In this document: one piece after another, positions 9,039-19,816 of the stretch
Layout of the letters: the number at the start of each line of letters is the position of its first letter
How positions within the stretch are numbered: position 1 is the stretch's first letter
Source: Bacteroidota bacterium
GTDB taxonomy: Bacteria; Bacteroidota; Bacteroidia; 2-12-FULL-35-15
Assembly: GCA_947476185.1 (NCBI GenBank)
Contig: CANJPX010000005.1
Location: 1-64,000, forward strand
DNA length: 64,000 nucleotides
Direction of reading: 5' to 3'
The notes under the pieces: model-generated
The model's input: the letters and a program-made list of their open reading frames with translations, nothing else
The model's database searches: none
Told to the model about the DNA's origin: nothing
Made by a program: the position numbers and the translations under genes

Positions 9039-9122
9039 TCACCCTGAGTTTATCGAAGGGCGTGGGAAGTCGTCACTTCGTCTGAGTCAATGCAAGCTTG
9101 ACTAAACATAACTGCATGTTGT
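9039..9122. repeat. Intergenic direct repeat, copy 2
   Basis: Starts exactly 170 bp after copy 1; same blocks in same order with small indels. Confidence 0.8.
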
Positions 9123-9200
9123 GCATTGTATAACACTGAGCGTAACCGATGGAGAGAAGCAAAAGAAAGTAAGACAATAGAAAACAAACAAAACAATTCA

Positions 9201-9236
9201 AAAAAATGCCTCACAAAATTGTGAGGCATTTTAAAT
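9201..9236. terminator. Terminator-like hairpin
   Basis: aaaatgcctcacaaaattgtgaggcatttt perfect inverted repeat downstream of accC. Confidence 0.8.
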
Positions 9237-9259
9237 ATGAAAAATATTTCTTCTGAAAA

Positions 9260-10600
9260 TTATTCTACCAGATCAAAATCTTCCAGAAACTTAGTTGTAT
9301 AATCTCCCTTAATAAATTTCTCATCCTTCATCAATTTCAAATGAAATGGAATTGTTGTTTTTACTCCTTCAATTACATATTCACTCAAAGCACGGTGCAT
9401 TTTTGCAATTGCTTCTTCACGTGTTTGTGCAACAGTAATTAGTTTCGCAACCATACTATCGTAATTCGGAGGAATAGTATATCCAGCGTAAATATGAGAA
9501 TCTACACGAATACCGTGTCCGCCCGGAGTATGCAATGTTGTGATCTTTCCCGGTGATGGACGGAAATTATTAAATGGATCTTCCGCATTAATACGACATT
9601 CAATTGCATGCAATTGAGGGAAATAATTCTTTCCTGAAATAGGAACGCCTGCTGCTACCAATATTTGTTCACGCACCAAGTCATAGTTGATCACCTCTTC
9701 AGTAATAGGATGCTCCACTTGAATACGTGTATTCATTTCCATGAAATAAAATTTACGGTGCTTGTCAACCAAAAACTCGACAGTCCCTACACCTTCATAT
9801 TTCACAGCCAATGCAGCCTTTATCGCTGCCGTTCCCATCGCATCACGCAACTCATCCGTCATAAATGGTGAAGGCGTTTCTTCTGTTAATTTCTGATGAC
9901 GTCTTTGTATCGAACAATCTCTCTCCGACAAATGACACGCTTTTCCGTATTGGTCACCTACAATTTGAATTTCAATATGGCGGGGTTCCTCAATATACTT
10001 TTCCATATACATGGCACCATTTCCAAATGCAGCTTCGGCTTCCTTAAAAGCTGAATCATACAAGGCATCCATTTCTTCTTCTTTCCATACAATACGCATC
10101 CCTCTTCCGCCACCACCTGCTGTTGCTTTGATAATAACAGGATAACCCACGTTCGGTGCCAATTGTTTTGCCTGCTCAGCGCTTTCCAATAATCCTTCTG
10201 AACCCGGTACACATGGAACACCTGCAGCGATCATTGTAGCTTTAGCAGACGCTTTATCGCCCATCTGATTGATCATTTCTGGAGAAGCACCAATAAATTT
10301 TATGTTGTGCTCCTCACAGATCTTTGAAAATTTTGCATTCTCAGAAAGAAATCCGTAACCAGGATGTATCGCATCTGCATTAGTGATCTCAGCAGCAGAA
10401 ATAATACTTGCAATATTTAAATAGGACTCTTTACTTGGTGGAGGTCCGATACAAACCGCTTCATCCGCAAATTTCACATGCAATGAATCTTTATCAGCAG
10501 TTGAATAAACAGCCACTGTTTTTATTCCCATTTCTTTACAGGTACGAATGATACGTAATGCAATTTCGCCTCTGTTTGCTATTAATATTTTTTTGAACAT
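9260..10600 (-). CDS. accC: Acetyl-CoA carboxylase biotin carboxylase subunit
   Basis: [29 protein letters not shown]-grasp [22 protein letters not shown]. Confidence 0.97.
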   Translation of the reverse strand: MFKKILIANRGEIALRIIRTCKEMGIKTVAVYSTADKDSLHVKFADEAVCIGPPPSKESYLNIASIISAAEITNADAIHPGYGFLSENAKFSKICEEHNIKFIGASPEMINQMGDKASAKATMIAAGVPCVPGSEGLLESAEQAKQLAPNVGYPVIIKATAGGGGRGMRIVWKEEEMDALYDSAFKEAEAAFGNGAMYMEKYIEEPRHIEIQIVGDQYGKACHLSERDCSIQRRHQKLTEETPSPFMTDELRDAMGTAAIKAALAVKYEGVGTVEFLVDKHRKFYFMEMNTRIQVEHPITEEVINYDLVREQILVAAGVPISGKNYFPQLHAIECRINAEDPFNNFRPSPGKITTLHTPGGHGIRVDSHIYAGYTIPPNYDSMVAKLITVAQTREEAIAKMHRALSEYVIEGVKTTIPFHLKLMKDEKFIKGDYTTKFLEDFDLVE

Positions 10601-10705
10601 GGTGTCTATTTAAAAATTAAATAATTTGAAAATTAATGTGAATCGATTTGAAAATAATTAAAGGACTTATTCATTTTCAAATTGAAACATTTCCAAATTA
10701 TCGAA

Positions 10706-11194
10706 TTAACTAGGATCTACTAAAAACAATGGTTGATCATACTCAACAGGAGTTGCATCATTAACCAATACCTTAACGATCTTACCTTTTACTTCCGATT
10801 CAATTTCATTGAATAATTTCATCGCCTCAATAATACAGATAACTTTTCCTGTTGCCACATCATCACCAACGTTTACAAATGAAGGTTTATCAGGAGATGA
10901 TGAACGATAGAATGTTCCGATCATCGGAGATTTTACAGTAATATATTTTGACTCATCATCACCCTTTTCTACCTTCACTTCAGGTGCTTTTGATTCAGCT
11001 ACTGGCGCAGACACTTGCTGAACTGCCGGTGCAGATGTCTGGAAAGTTGGTTGTGCCGACTGGATATAAACTTGCTCTTTTTTACCTGCAGGAGTTTTTA
11101 TAATGATCTTTACATCCTTAGTTTCTAATTCTACTTCGCTTACGCCAGACTTGGCTACAAATTTTATCAAATCTTGAATTTCGTTCAGTTTCAT
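10706..11194 (-). CDS. accB: Acetyl-CoA carboxylase biotin carboxyl carrier protein
   Basis: Biotinylation motif IEAMKLFNEIE; adjacent to accC. Confidence 0.96.
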   Translation of the reverse strand: MKLNEIQDLIKFVAKSGVSEVELETKDVKIIIKTPAGKKEQVYIQSAQPTFQTSAPAVQQVSAPVAESKAPEVKVEKGDDESKYITVKSPMIGTFYRSSSPDKPSFVNVGDDVATGKVICIIEAMKLFNEIESEVKGKIVKVLVNDATPVEYDQPLFLVDPS

Positions 11195-11320
11195 TATTAA
11201 TTAATTTTAAAATTTATTTATTATTTATTTTACTATATCTAATTACGAATCAAATTACAAATTTTGGAATTACAAATTTTTAGTAATTCGTCCTTTTCGT
11301 ACAAATTCGTATTTCGATGG

Positions 11321-12316
11321 TTACTTACTATCGTAGGCCCATTTCAAATAAATAGCACCCCATGTAAATCCGGCACCAAATGTTGAAATGATAATGTTGT
11401 CACCTTTTTTTAATTGCTTTTCATATTCCCACAAACACAATGGAATTGTACCGGCTGTGGTATTTCCAAATTTCTGAATATTCAACATCACCTTCTCAGA
11501 CGACAAACCCATTCGCTCAGCAGTTGCATCGATGATGCGTTTGTTTGCCTGATGCGGCACCAACCATGCAATATCTTCAGATTTTAATTTGTTGCGTTCC
11601 ATAATTTCTGCACTTACATCCGCCATTCCGACAACAGCACGCTTAAATACCGGCTGCCCATCCTGAAAAACAAAATGCTCTTTTGCATCAACCGTTTCAT
11701 GACTTGGTGGTTTCACCGAGCCTCCCGCTTTTTGATGTAAATATTTTCTACCCGAACCATCCGCTTTTAAAATAGAATCTTGCAATCCCAATCCTTCAGT
11801 ATTTGGTTCCAATAAAACACAACCTGCTCCATCACCAAAAATTATACAGGTCGAACGATCTGTATAATCAATAATTGATGACATCTTATCTGCTCCCACC
11901 ACAAGAACTTTTTTATGTTTTCCGGTCTCAATAAATTGTGCTCCGGTTGCTAATGCAAAAACAAATCCCGAACAGGCTGCCGAAAGATCAAATCCCCAGG
12001 CATTTGTTGCTCCTATCTTATCACAAATAACATTAGATGTGGATGGAAATACAAAATCCGGTGTAACAGTACCGACAATTACCAAGTCAATATCCAATGC
12101 CGTAATCCCGCGCTTTTTCAAAAGTAACTCGATCGCTTTTACACACATATCCGAAGTTCCTAAACCTTCACCCTTCAATATTCTTCGTTCTTTTATCCCT
12201 GTCCGTGTTTCTATCCATTCAGAAGTAGTTGGAAGAAATTTTTCCAATTCAGTATTGGAAAGTACATAGTCAGGAACATATCCGGCAACAGCGGTAATAG
12301 CGGCGGTAGTTTTCAT
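11321..12316 (-). CDS. fabH: Beta-ketoacyl-ACP synthase III
   Basis: [13 protein letters not shown] active Cys, [18 protein letters not shown] motifs. Confidence 0.96.
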   Translation of the reverse strand: MKTTAAITAVAGYVPDYVLSNTELEKFLPTTSEWIETRTGIKERRILKGEGLGTSDMCVKAIELLLKKRGITALDIDLVIVGTVTPDFVFPSTSNVICDKIGATNAWGFDLSAACSGFVFALATGAQFIETGKHKKVLVVGADKMSSIIDYTDRSTCIIFGDGAGCVLLEPNTEGLGLQDSILKADGSGRKYLHQKAGGSVKPPSHETVDAKEHFVFQDGQPVFKRAVVGMADVSAEIMERNKLKSEDIAWLVPHQANKRIIDATAERMGLSSEKVMLNIQKFGNTTAGTIPLCLWEYEKQLKKGDNIIISTFGAGFTWGAIYLKWAYDSK

Positions 12317-13254
12317 TATTGAAATGCTAATTTAATTTTTTCCGCCAAATTTGCTTCTATGATGCTTTTTGTAAGCAAGAGCATATTTTTCACGGCAATA
12401 TTATTTGAAATCCCATGTCCAATCATTACAGTTGAATTAATTCCCAAGACAGGCGTTCCACCATAATTTTCATAATTGAAACGATCAAAATAATCATCTG
12501 AAAGTTTACGCTTTTTTATCATTGTATAAAATGCCTCCGCTTGTTTCAATACTACGTTTCCCGTAAAACCGTCACAAACAGTAACATCTGCATGATCGCC
12601 AAAAATATCCCGACCTTCAATATTTCCAATGAAATTAAAATCTTTTGAATCTTTCATCAAGCCATATGCTGCTTGAGTTACAAGATTTCCTTTTTCGGGC
12701 TCTTCACCAATATTCAATAATGCAACTTTAGGATTATCTATACCATAAACATGTTTGGCAAATAGAGAACCTAATACACCAAATTGATAAAGCACATCCG
12801 GCTTACAATCAGCATTTGAACCAACATCGAGAATAAGTCCGAGACCGCCATTTTCTTTTGGAAGTAAGGAGGTGATGCAAGGACGAATCACTCCGGGAAC
12901 AGCTTTCACGCTAAACATTGAGCCTACAAGCATTGCGCCGGTGTTACCGTTGCTGGCAAATCCATCTATCTTGCCTTCTTTTAAAAGATGAAACCCAACA
13001 CTAATGCTAGAATTGGGTTTCTGACTGAAAGCTTTAGTAGGGTGCTCACCCATACCAATTATTTCTGTTGTATGTACGATATCAAAATCACTTACCTCAG
13101 CACCCTCTTTGTTGAGAGCGGCAGTAATCTTTTCCTTATCACCTATCAATACCAGGCGAACATCTTTGGGTAATTCTTTATGGGCTAATACTGCTCCAGA
13201 CACTGTTGCATCCGGTGCATAATCACCGCCCATAATATCTAAACCAATCTTCAT
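12316..13254 (-). CDS. plsX: Phosphate acyltransferase PlsX
   Basis: [21 protein letters not shown]; 1-nt overlap (TAATG) with fabH. Confidence 0.96.
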   Translation of the reverse strand: MKIGLDIMGGDYAPDATVSGAVLAHKELPKDVRLVLIGDKEKITAALNKEGAEVSDFDIVHTTEIIGMGEHPTKAFSQKPNSSISVGFHLLKEGKIDGFASNGNTGAMLVGSMFSVKAVPGVIRPCITSLLPKENGGLGLILDVGSNADCKPDVLYQFGVLGSLFAKHVYGIDNPKVALLNIGEEPEKGNLVTQAAYGLMKDSKDFNFIGNIEGRDIFGDHADVTVCDGFTGNVVLKQAEAFYTMIKKRKLSDDYFDRFNYENYGGTPVLGINSTVMIGHGISNNIAVKNMLLLTKSIIEANLAEKIKLAFQ

Positions 13255-13349
13255 AAACTCCTACGAATTACGAATTAATACTAATTTACGGATTTCGAAA
13301 AAATTTTTTCTGTCCCACAAATGCGGGATCCGTATTGCGCAGTATAATC

Positions 13350-13535
13350 TTATGCAGAAACTTTTTTCTCTACTGCAAGTTTTCCTTTGTAGTACCCACA
13401 CTCTCCGCATACACGGTGATATAATGTTGGCGCTCCACAGTTTGAACATGTTGATAGTGTTGACGCAACTGCTTTGTCTTGACCCCTACGGCTATCTCTT
13501 CTACTTCTCGATAATTTTCGCTTTGGATGTGGCAT
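13350..13535 (-). CDS. rpmF: 50S ribosomal protein L32
   Basis: MPHPKRKLSRSRRDSRR; intact Zn ribbon CSNCG...CGECG. Confidence 0.96.
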   Translation of the reverse strand: MPHPKRKLSRSRRDSRRGQDKAVASTLSTCSNCGAPTLYHRVCGECGYYKGKLAVEKKVSA

Positions 13536-13627
13536 TGTTTATTATTTTTAGAATTGTTGATTTTTAATTTACTTTATTATTATCTCTTGTATTCTTTTGG
13601 GCCTTACTCTTTTTAATCGTCTCTTGC

Positions 13628-14164
13628 TCAATTGAGCTTTATGTTTTTCAGATCGTCCCAACGGGGATCAATTTTCTTCTCTTCTTTTTCTTCTTCTATG
13701 ATAAAGTCTTCCAACTTTTTTAATACTTCTTTATCACATGTGCTCTTTCCTTTTTTATCCAAAGGATGAACACGTTTACTTGGTAATGAAATTGTGATAT
13801 ATTCGTAAATGTATTGCGCCAGATCTAATTCATGTTCATTAGCCGCAATGGTGATGATATCATCATCTTCATTCCCTGTATCACTGCCGCCAACTTTAAC
13901 GATCAGCTTTTGTGTGCCATTTATCGGAAGATCAAATTCTCCCGTACAAAGATCACATTCCGCTTTTACCGTTCCGCTTATTTCAAATTCTAAAACCATC
14001 ATTTGTGATTGTTTTAATAATTTAAGGTCTATGATGATATTTCCTCGTTTTATCTCGGAATATTCAAAATCTTTAAAGAACGTATCTCCTACCTCAAACT
14101 TAAATTCATGTAAGCCAACGCCTAACCCTACAAACTGAATGACGTACTCTTTTCTGGTCGGCAT
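13628..14164 (-). CDS. DUF177 (YceD-like) protein
   Basis: CDLCTGEF motif; position immediately upstream of rpmF. Confidence 0.85.
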   Translation of the reverse strand: MPTRKEYVIQFVGLGVGLHEFKFEVGDTFFKDFEYSEIKRGNIIIDLKLLKQSQMMVLEFEISGTVKAECDLCTGEFDLPINGTQKLIVKVGGSDTGNEDDDIITIAANEHELDLAQYIYEYITISLPSKRVHPLDKKGKSTCDKEVLKKLEDFIIEEEKEEKKIDPRWDDLKNIKLN

Positions 14165-14266
14165 TTTTTCTAAGTTTTTAAGAAAGACGGCAAAGGTAAA
14201 AACTTCTGCCTTAATTCAAAGCATTGTTTGAAATTAATTTCGAAGCAATTTTACCCTTTTTTATGC

Positions 14267-14302
14267 AAAAATCGGATAAAAAAAGACTTTTTATCCGATT
14301 TT
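14267..14302. terminator. Terminator-like hairpin
   Basis: aaaatcggataaaaa...tttttatccgatttt. Confidence 0.75.
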
Positions 14303-14338
14303 CATCTATAAATTACTGTTTTTTGATGACAAAAATAT

Positions 14339-15394
14339 CTATCGCTCCCTTTTTATCGGATTAATCTTTAATGGGTTTGAAGTTATCTCTTTATAAAGCG
14401 CTCTTACCTTATATATATCGATGGCAGCATATATTGCCCTGCGGAATGACTCTTCTGACGCTAAGTTCTTTCCGGCAATATCATAGGCCGTTCCATGATC
14501 TGGAGATGTTCTTACAACCGGCAGCCCCGCTGTGAAATTTACTCCTGAATTAAAAGCAATGGTCTTAAATGGAATTAATCCCTGATCATGATACATCGCC
14601 AATACAGCATCGAAATTCTTATAAGCCTCGTTGCCAAAAAATCCATCAGCAGAATAGGGGCCATAAGCCAACATCCCTTCTTCCTTCATCTGATTGATAG
14701 CCGGAATAATGATATTTTTTTCCTCGTCACCAATTACCCCATTATCTCCGGCGTGAGGATTTAATCCTAAAACCGCAATTTTTGGCTTCCGGATCTCAAA
14801 ATCCTGGATCAGAGATTGGTTTAACGTTCTTAACTTTTTTACGATCTTTTCCTGAGTTAACTCCTGAGCAACACGTGTCACAGGGATATGCCCGGTCACA
14901 ACTGCAACTCGCAGTGTATTGCTTACCAGAAACATCAAACTGTTGCCATCACCGAATTTATCATCTAAATATTCGGTATGACCCGGAAATTTAAAATCTT
15001 CCGATTGAATATTCTCCTTATTAATAGGTGCCGTTACTAAAACATCAACTTTACCTTGTGCCAACGCATAAGCAGCCGCTTCCAGCGATTTGAATGCATA
15101 TTTTCCTCCCGCTTCGGTTTGTTTACCCAGCTCTATATTCACCTCTTCTTCATATACATTGATGAGATTCGCCCGCTTATGATTGATCTCCGAAACATCC
15201 TTGATCTGATTAAAACTAAAATCTTCAATGTTCAGTGCCTTACGATGAAAGCTTGCCGTCTTCATAGAACTGAAAACAACAGGAGTACATATTTCAAGCA
15301 TCTGCGGATCCAGAAATGTCTTAATGATCACTTCCATCCCGATTCCATTTATATCACCTTGTGAAATTCCAACAATTATTTTTTCGTCTGACAT
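14339..15394 (-). CDS. pdxA: 4-hydroxythreonine-4-phosphate dehydrogenase
   Basis: GDINGIGMEVI, TAPINKENI, MYHDQGLIPFK, RTSPDHGTAYDIAGK. Confidence 0.95.
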   Translation of the reverse strand: MSDEKIIVGISQGDINGIGMEVIIKTFLDPQMLEICTPVVFSSMKTASFHRKALNIEDFSFNQIKDVSEINHKRANLINVYEEEVNIELGKQTEAGGKYAFKSLEAAAYALAQGKVDVLVTAPINKENIQSEDFKFPGHTEYLDDKFGDGNSLMFLVSNTLRVAVVTGHIPVTRVAQELTQEKIVKKLRTLNQSLIQDFEIRKPKIAVLGLNPHAGDNGVIGDEEKNIIIPAINQMKEEGMLAYGPYSADGFFGNEAYKNFDAVLAMYHDQGLIPFKTIAFNSGVNFTAGLPVVRTSPDHGTAYDIAGKNLASEESFRRAIYAAIDIYKVRALYKEITSNPLKINPIKRER

Positions 15395-15593
15395 TTTTTT
15401 AAAGTTTAAAGTTCAACGTTTAAAGTTTGAACGTGCTAATACAAATTCAACTTAATAGCCTGAACTTAATAAGAAAACAAAGGTAAATTTTAATTGATTG
15501 TATATGTAAAAAAAATAAAGTTCTGTATCAAGCTCCAAACAAAATTTTAAGCTTTCTAACTTTGAACTTTGGACTCTCTATCTTTGAACTAAC

Positions 15594-16724
15594 TTACTCT
15601 TCTATCCAACCAATGATATCACTGAGAGAAGAAACATCCAAAGATGTCCATTTTTTTGTAGTCGTATTCCAAACTACAACTCCTTGAGAATAACGGTCGG
15701 TACCCATTACTATATCATTTTGAAATGCCGCATACCCGACAGTTGTTTTTGCATTATCCAAACGGCACCATTTTTTTCCCGCTTCCGCAGATTCATACTT
15801 TATGGTTCTTCCGTACTTTGGATTTTCATCCGACTCAACAAAAAAATTGTTTCCTACCGGCTCAAATAATTCCTTTACTGCTAATTTCTTTTTCAAGTCG
15901 ATCTCAAATCTGCCTTTACCACAGGAATAAATAATTACTCCTCCTGTGTTCATCTCAAAAAATGCACTTTGCGCTGTAGCAGGGATCTCTGTAATCTCAC
16001 CAACTTTTTCCACTGTTTTCTTGATGTTCACTTTGTAAATGATTGCCGACTGTTGATTTTTGGAAAAGTTAGCATACAAAAAAGAAGTATTGTCTAACCA
16101 AAATATGGGGAACTTACGTTTTACATCATCCCCCAAAAGAGGCTGTGCTTCACCAAATCCTGCATCCTTAACCAACACATCTTGTTTTCCGCTTACTGCA
16201 TATGCCGAAATACTGAAAGGTAAGGTCGTTTCATCTACTTCCACATCGGGCCGTGGTAAAGGATTATAGTTCGCATTCTCCACCTTCCCGAATTTTTCTG
16301 TTTTCAAATTCAATACAGAATAATACTTCCCCTTAAAAATATCGTTCGTATGAAAAATAATACTGTCCCCACTAAAAGCAACAAAATCGTTCCGCTCTTC
16401 CACCAATAATTTTTTTGTCTTGATATCAATTACATTTCCAATTCCTGTTACCACATATCTGTTTCTGTAAATTCTGTTTTTACCAAGATCGAAACGTACA
16501 TAGTTCCCTTTTATACCTGCCTTTTGTGTAGGAAGTGTGATCACAGTCTCTTTGGAGATCATTGCACCATCAACAAAAACATAATTGATCAGATTCTGCA
16601 AATGATTTACAGAAGCATTATCATCATACTCCGCAACAAGAAGAGAAACTCTTTTTTGAGGCATATGGAATGCTGCAAAAAGAAAAAGGAAAAAAATGAG
16701 AAAAGAAAATTTTACAAGTCTCAT
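15594..16724 (-). CDS. Secreted hypothetical protein
   Basis: Intact ORF with signal-peptide-like N-terminus; no recognised family. Confidence 0.6.
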   Translation of the reverse strand: MRLVKFSFLIFFLFLFAAFHMPQKRVSLLVAEYDDNASVNHLQNLINYVFVDGAMISKETVITLPTQKAGIKGNYVRFDLGKNRIYRNRYVVTGIGNVIDIKTKKLLVEERNDFVAFSGDSIIFHTNDIFKGKYYSVLNLKTEKFGKVENANYNPLPRPDVEVDETTLPFSISAYAVSGKQDVLVKDAGFGEAQPLLGDDVKRKFPIFWLDNTSFLYANFSKNQQSAIIYKVNIKKTVEKVGEITEIPATAQSAFFEMNTGGVIIYSCGKGRFEIDLKKKLAVKELFEPVGNNFFVESDENPKYGRTIKYESAEAGKKWCRLDNAKTTVGYAAFQNDIVMGTDRYSQGVVVWNTTTKKWTSLDVSSLSDIIGWIEE

Positions 16725-16734
16725 TCAGTAATGT

Positions 16735-18171
16735 TTATGCATTATTTTTAAAATAGTCGAACAACAATCTTACTCCAACTCCTGTGCCGCCTTTTACTCT
16801 GTAATTATCCTTGGCGGTTAGAAAAGCCGGTCCGGCGATATCCAGGTGCATCCATGGATATTTTGTATAACGTGCTAAAAATTTTCCTGCTGTGATGCTT
16901 CCTGCATACGGACCACCGATATTTTTCATATCCGCGATATCCGATTTTATCAGCTCATCATAATCATCCCAGAAAGGCATTTCTGCCAACCGTTCAAATA
17001 CTGAATTACCACTTTGTTTTAATTTATTTTTTGTGCGCTCATCAGCAGTACCCATTGCCACAATGCCTGAAGTCCCGATCGCAGCAACCGCTGCTCCTGT
17101 TAATGTTGCCAGATCGATCACTAATTTCGGATCGTATTTTTGTGCGTATGACAAAGCATCCGCAAGTATCATTCTTCCTTCTGCATCTGCATTCAACATC
17201 TCAACAGTCATTCCATTATGCATCGTGATCACATCACCTGGAACATAGGCATTTCCACCCGGACGGTTATCTGTTGCCGGCACCAAACCAATCACATAAA
17301 CAGGTAATTTTGATTTCGCGATCGCATACATTGTTCCTGCAACAGCTGCAGAACCCGCCATGTCGCACTTCATCATATCCATACTATTCGGAGTAGGCTT
17401 TAAACTCAAGCCTCCCGTATCATAAACAACACCCTTACCAACCAAAATAACCGGTTGTTTATTTTTTGCATTGCGGGGTTTATATTCCATGATGCTAAAA
17501 GTAGGAGGCTCTACACTTCCCATATTCACAGATAATAATCCACCCATCTTTAATGCTTTGATCTTTTCTTTGTTGAAAACCTCCACATTAAATCCTGCCT
17601 CTTTACCAAGCTTTTGAAACTCTTTGGAAAGTTGAGTGGCCGTTAAAAAGTTAACAGGCTCATTCACCAATGTGCGTGAGATACACGTTGCTTCCACAAC
17701 AATGTTCAATTCTTCTATTTGATTTGGAGAGACCCCTTTAGATACTACTGTTATTGATTTTAACGAATAGGCTTCTTTATCCTTATCTTTTTTATACTTC
17801 AGGAACTGATAGTTGCTCAATGCTAAACCTTCAGCGAAAGCAAGCGTTTCAACAACTTTTCCTTCTGCATCCAACACAGAAATAGTTTCAATTTTTGCAT
17901 CCGTGATCCAGGTATGTATTGTACTTGCCGCCTTCCGCAGAAGTTCAACAGTTTGATATTTTTCCTTTTTCACATCGATCAACTGAACGATCACCAAGCG
18001 GTGCAGCTGATTGATGCATACAGCCTTTTTATCTTTTATTTTTATTTCATTCTTGATGAAATCGATTTCAGGTTTTGTTAAACCATAGTTATTAAAACTA
18101 TTATTCTTACCACACAACAAAACAACACTATCATTGTTATTTATTGAAGATTTTTTGGAGATATTCGTCAT
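16735..18171 (-). CDS. Leucyl aminopeptidase family (M17) protein
   Basis: VGKGVVYDTGGLSLKP, CDMAGSAAV, NADAEGRMILADAL metal-binding motifs. Confidence 0.95.
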   Translation of the reverse strand: MTNISKKSSINNNDSVVLLCGKNNSFNNYGLTKPEIDFIKNEIKIKDKKAVCINQLHRLVIVQLIDVKKEKYQTVELLRKAASTIHTWITDAKIETISVLDAEGKVVETLAFAEGLALSNYQFLKYKKDKDKEAYSLKSITVVSKGVSPNQIEELNIVVEATCISRTLVNEPVNFLTATQLSKEFQKLGKEAGFNVEVFNKEKIKALKMGGLLSVNMGSVEPPTFSIMEYKPRNAKNKQPVILVGKGVVYDTGGLSLKPTPNSMDMMKCDMAGSAAVAGTMYAIAKSKLPVYVIGLVPATDNRPGGNAYVPGDVITMHNGMTVEMLNADAEGRMILADALSYAQKYDPKLVIDLATLTGAAVAAIGTSGIVAMGTADERTKNKLKQSGNSVFERLAEMPFWDDYDELIKSDIADMKNIGGPYAGSITAGKFLARYTKYPWMHLDIAGPAFLTAKDNYRVKGGTGVGVRLLFDYFKNNA

Positions 18172-18273
18172 ATAATTTCTACTTTTGAGAAAGTAAATGT
18201 AGTAAAAGAATTTTCAATTTCCGAACGATAAAAAGAGCTCTTGAAAAGCGCTACAAAAAACACGAAAAACAGT

Positions 18274-19422
18274 ATGAATACAGAGCAATTATTGAAGCGG
18301 GCATTGAATTTCGAGTTTCTGTCGCAAGAAGAAGGTGTTTATCTGTTTAAACACGCTCCCACTGCCGAATTGATATTTGTCGCAAACGAACTCCGGAAGA
18401 TCCAAAAACCCGATTCGCTCCCAAGCAATGGCAAGCCCGGCAAGATAACCTGGCAAATTGATCGGAACGTGAACACTACCAACGTTTGTATTGCCAATTG
18501 CAAATTCTGCAATTTCTACCGTATTCCAGGCCACTCAGAATCCTATGTCACAGACATTGAAACCTATAAAAAGAAGATCGAGGAAACCCTTAGATTTGGT
18601 GGCGACCAGCTATTATTGCAAGGAGGACATCATCCCGAATTAGGATTGAAATTTTATGTGGATACCTTCAAATCGATAAAGAAATTATTCCCGACAATTA
18701 AACTTCACACGCTGGGACCACCTGAAGTGGCGCACATCACCAAGCTTGAAAAGTCAACACATATAGAAGTATTAAAGGCATTGAAAGAAGCCGGAATGGA
18801 TAGTTTACCGGGTGCCGGAGCTGAGATCCTCAACGACCGCGTTAGAAGATTAATCTCCAAAGGGAAATGTACCGGCCGCGAATGGCTTGACGTAATGCGT
18901 GCTGCACACCAACTGGACATCACCACATCTGCAACAATGATGTTCGGACATATCGAAACGATAGAAGAACGGTTTGAACATTTAGTGCTGATCCGCGAGG
19001 TACAAAGTGAAAAACCTAAAAATGCAAAAGGATTCCTGGCCTTTATCGCCTGGCCTTTCATGGATGACGGCACATTGTTAAAACGACATAAAGGAATAAA
19101 AAATAATGTGAGTGGCGACGAATACATCCGTATGGTGGCAATGAGCCGCATCATGTTACCAAATATCCTCAACATTCAGGCAAGTTGGTTAACAGTCGGA
19201 AAAGATGTTGCGCAACTGTGTTTACACGCCGGAGCGAATGATTTTGGAAGTATCATGTTGGAAGAAAATGTAGTTTCCGCTGCAGGTGCTACACACCGTT
19301 TTACTGCAAAAGGAATTCAGGATGCCATTACAGAGGCTGGATTCGAGCCACAATTACGTACACAACAATATGAATACCGTGAATTACCTTCAAATATGAT
19401 CGAACAAGTTATCACTTATTAA
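18274..19422 (+). CDS. mqnC: Cyclic dehypoxanthinyl futalosine synthase (radical SAM)
   Basis: CIANCKFCNFYR radical SAM motif; LLQGGHHPELGL; first ATG at 18274 preferred over TTG at 18241. Confidence 0.93.
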   Translation: MNTEQLLKRALNFEFLSQEEGVYLFKHAPTAELIFVANELRKIQKPDSLPSNGKPGKITWQIDRNVNTTNVCIANCKFCNFYRIPGHSESYVTDIETYKKKIEETLRFGGDQLLLQGGHHPELGLKFYVDTFKSIKKLFPTIKLHTLGPPEVAHITKLEKSTHIEVLKALKEAGMDSLPGAGAEILNDRVRRLISKGKCTGREWLDVMRAAHQLDITTSATMMFGHIETIEERFEHLVLIREVQSEKPKNAKGFLAFIAWPFMDDGTLLKRHKGIKNNVSGDEYIRMVAMSRIMLPNILNIQASWLTVGKDVAQLCLHAGANDFGSIMLEENVVSAAGATHRFTAKGIQDAITEAGFEPQLRTQQYEYRELPSNMIEQVITY

Positions 19423-19433
19423 TTTTTTTCTGC

Positions 19434-19661
19434 ATGATCAAAAAATACGCCTTTAAAACCATTTGTCTTTTCATAACAATTTCTGTTTTTTCAAGTTGTA
19501 AAAAAGATTATACCTGCACTTGCACCGATCCGAGTGGAAACAAAGAAGTCGTTTTCACACAAAAAACCACCGAAGGAAAAGCATCGTCTCAATGTGACGA
19601 ATATTATAATAACCATTACGGGAATGTACCCTGGAACCAAACAAGTTGCTCTATCTATTAG
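19434..19661 (+). CDS. Small putative lipoprotein
   Basis: Lipobox-like FSSC; Cys-rich short exported protein. Confidence 0.6.
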   Translation: MIKKYAFKTICLFITISVFSSCKKDYTCTCTDPSGNKEVVFTQKTTEGKASSQCDEYYNNHYGNVPWNQTSCSIY

Positions 19662-19816
19662 TGGCTTCCCCCCCGCGTATTTTGAAACTTCCTGAAGATG
19701 ATTATTAATGTTCGATTGTCTTTTTATTTGGATTTTACTGATATTGATCAAATTGCTGCATCTGTGAAATAAATTCCGTAATTTAGAGTTCTATTTTATG
19801 GATGAAATAGTTGTTA

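Noticed and set aside
9260-15394. accCB-fabH-plsX-rpmF-DUF177-pdxA order considered as unusual
   Set aside because: This is a common gene order for fatty-acid/phospholipid initiation genes with rpmF; ordinary apart from the spacer repeats reported separately.
18241-18273. TTG-initiated N-terminal extension of mqnC
   Set aside because: The ATG at 18274 gives the usual MNTEQLLKRAL start.
18705-19175. 156-aa minus-strand ORF antisense to mqnC
   Set aside because: Shadow ORF; mqnC motifs support the plus strand.
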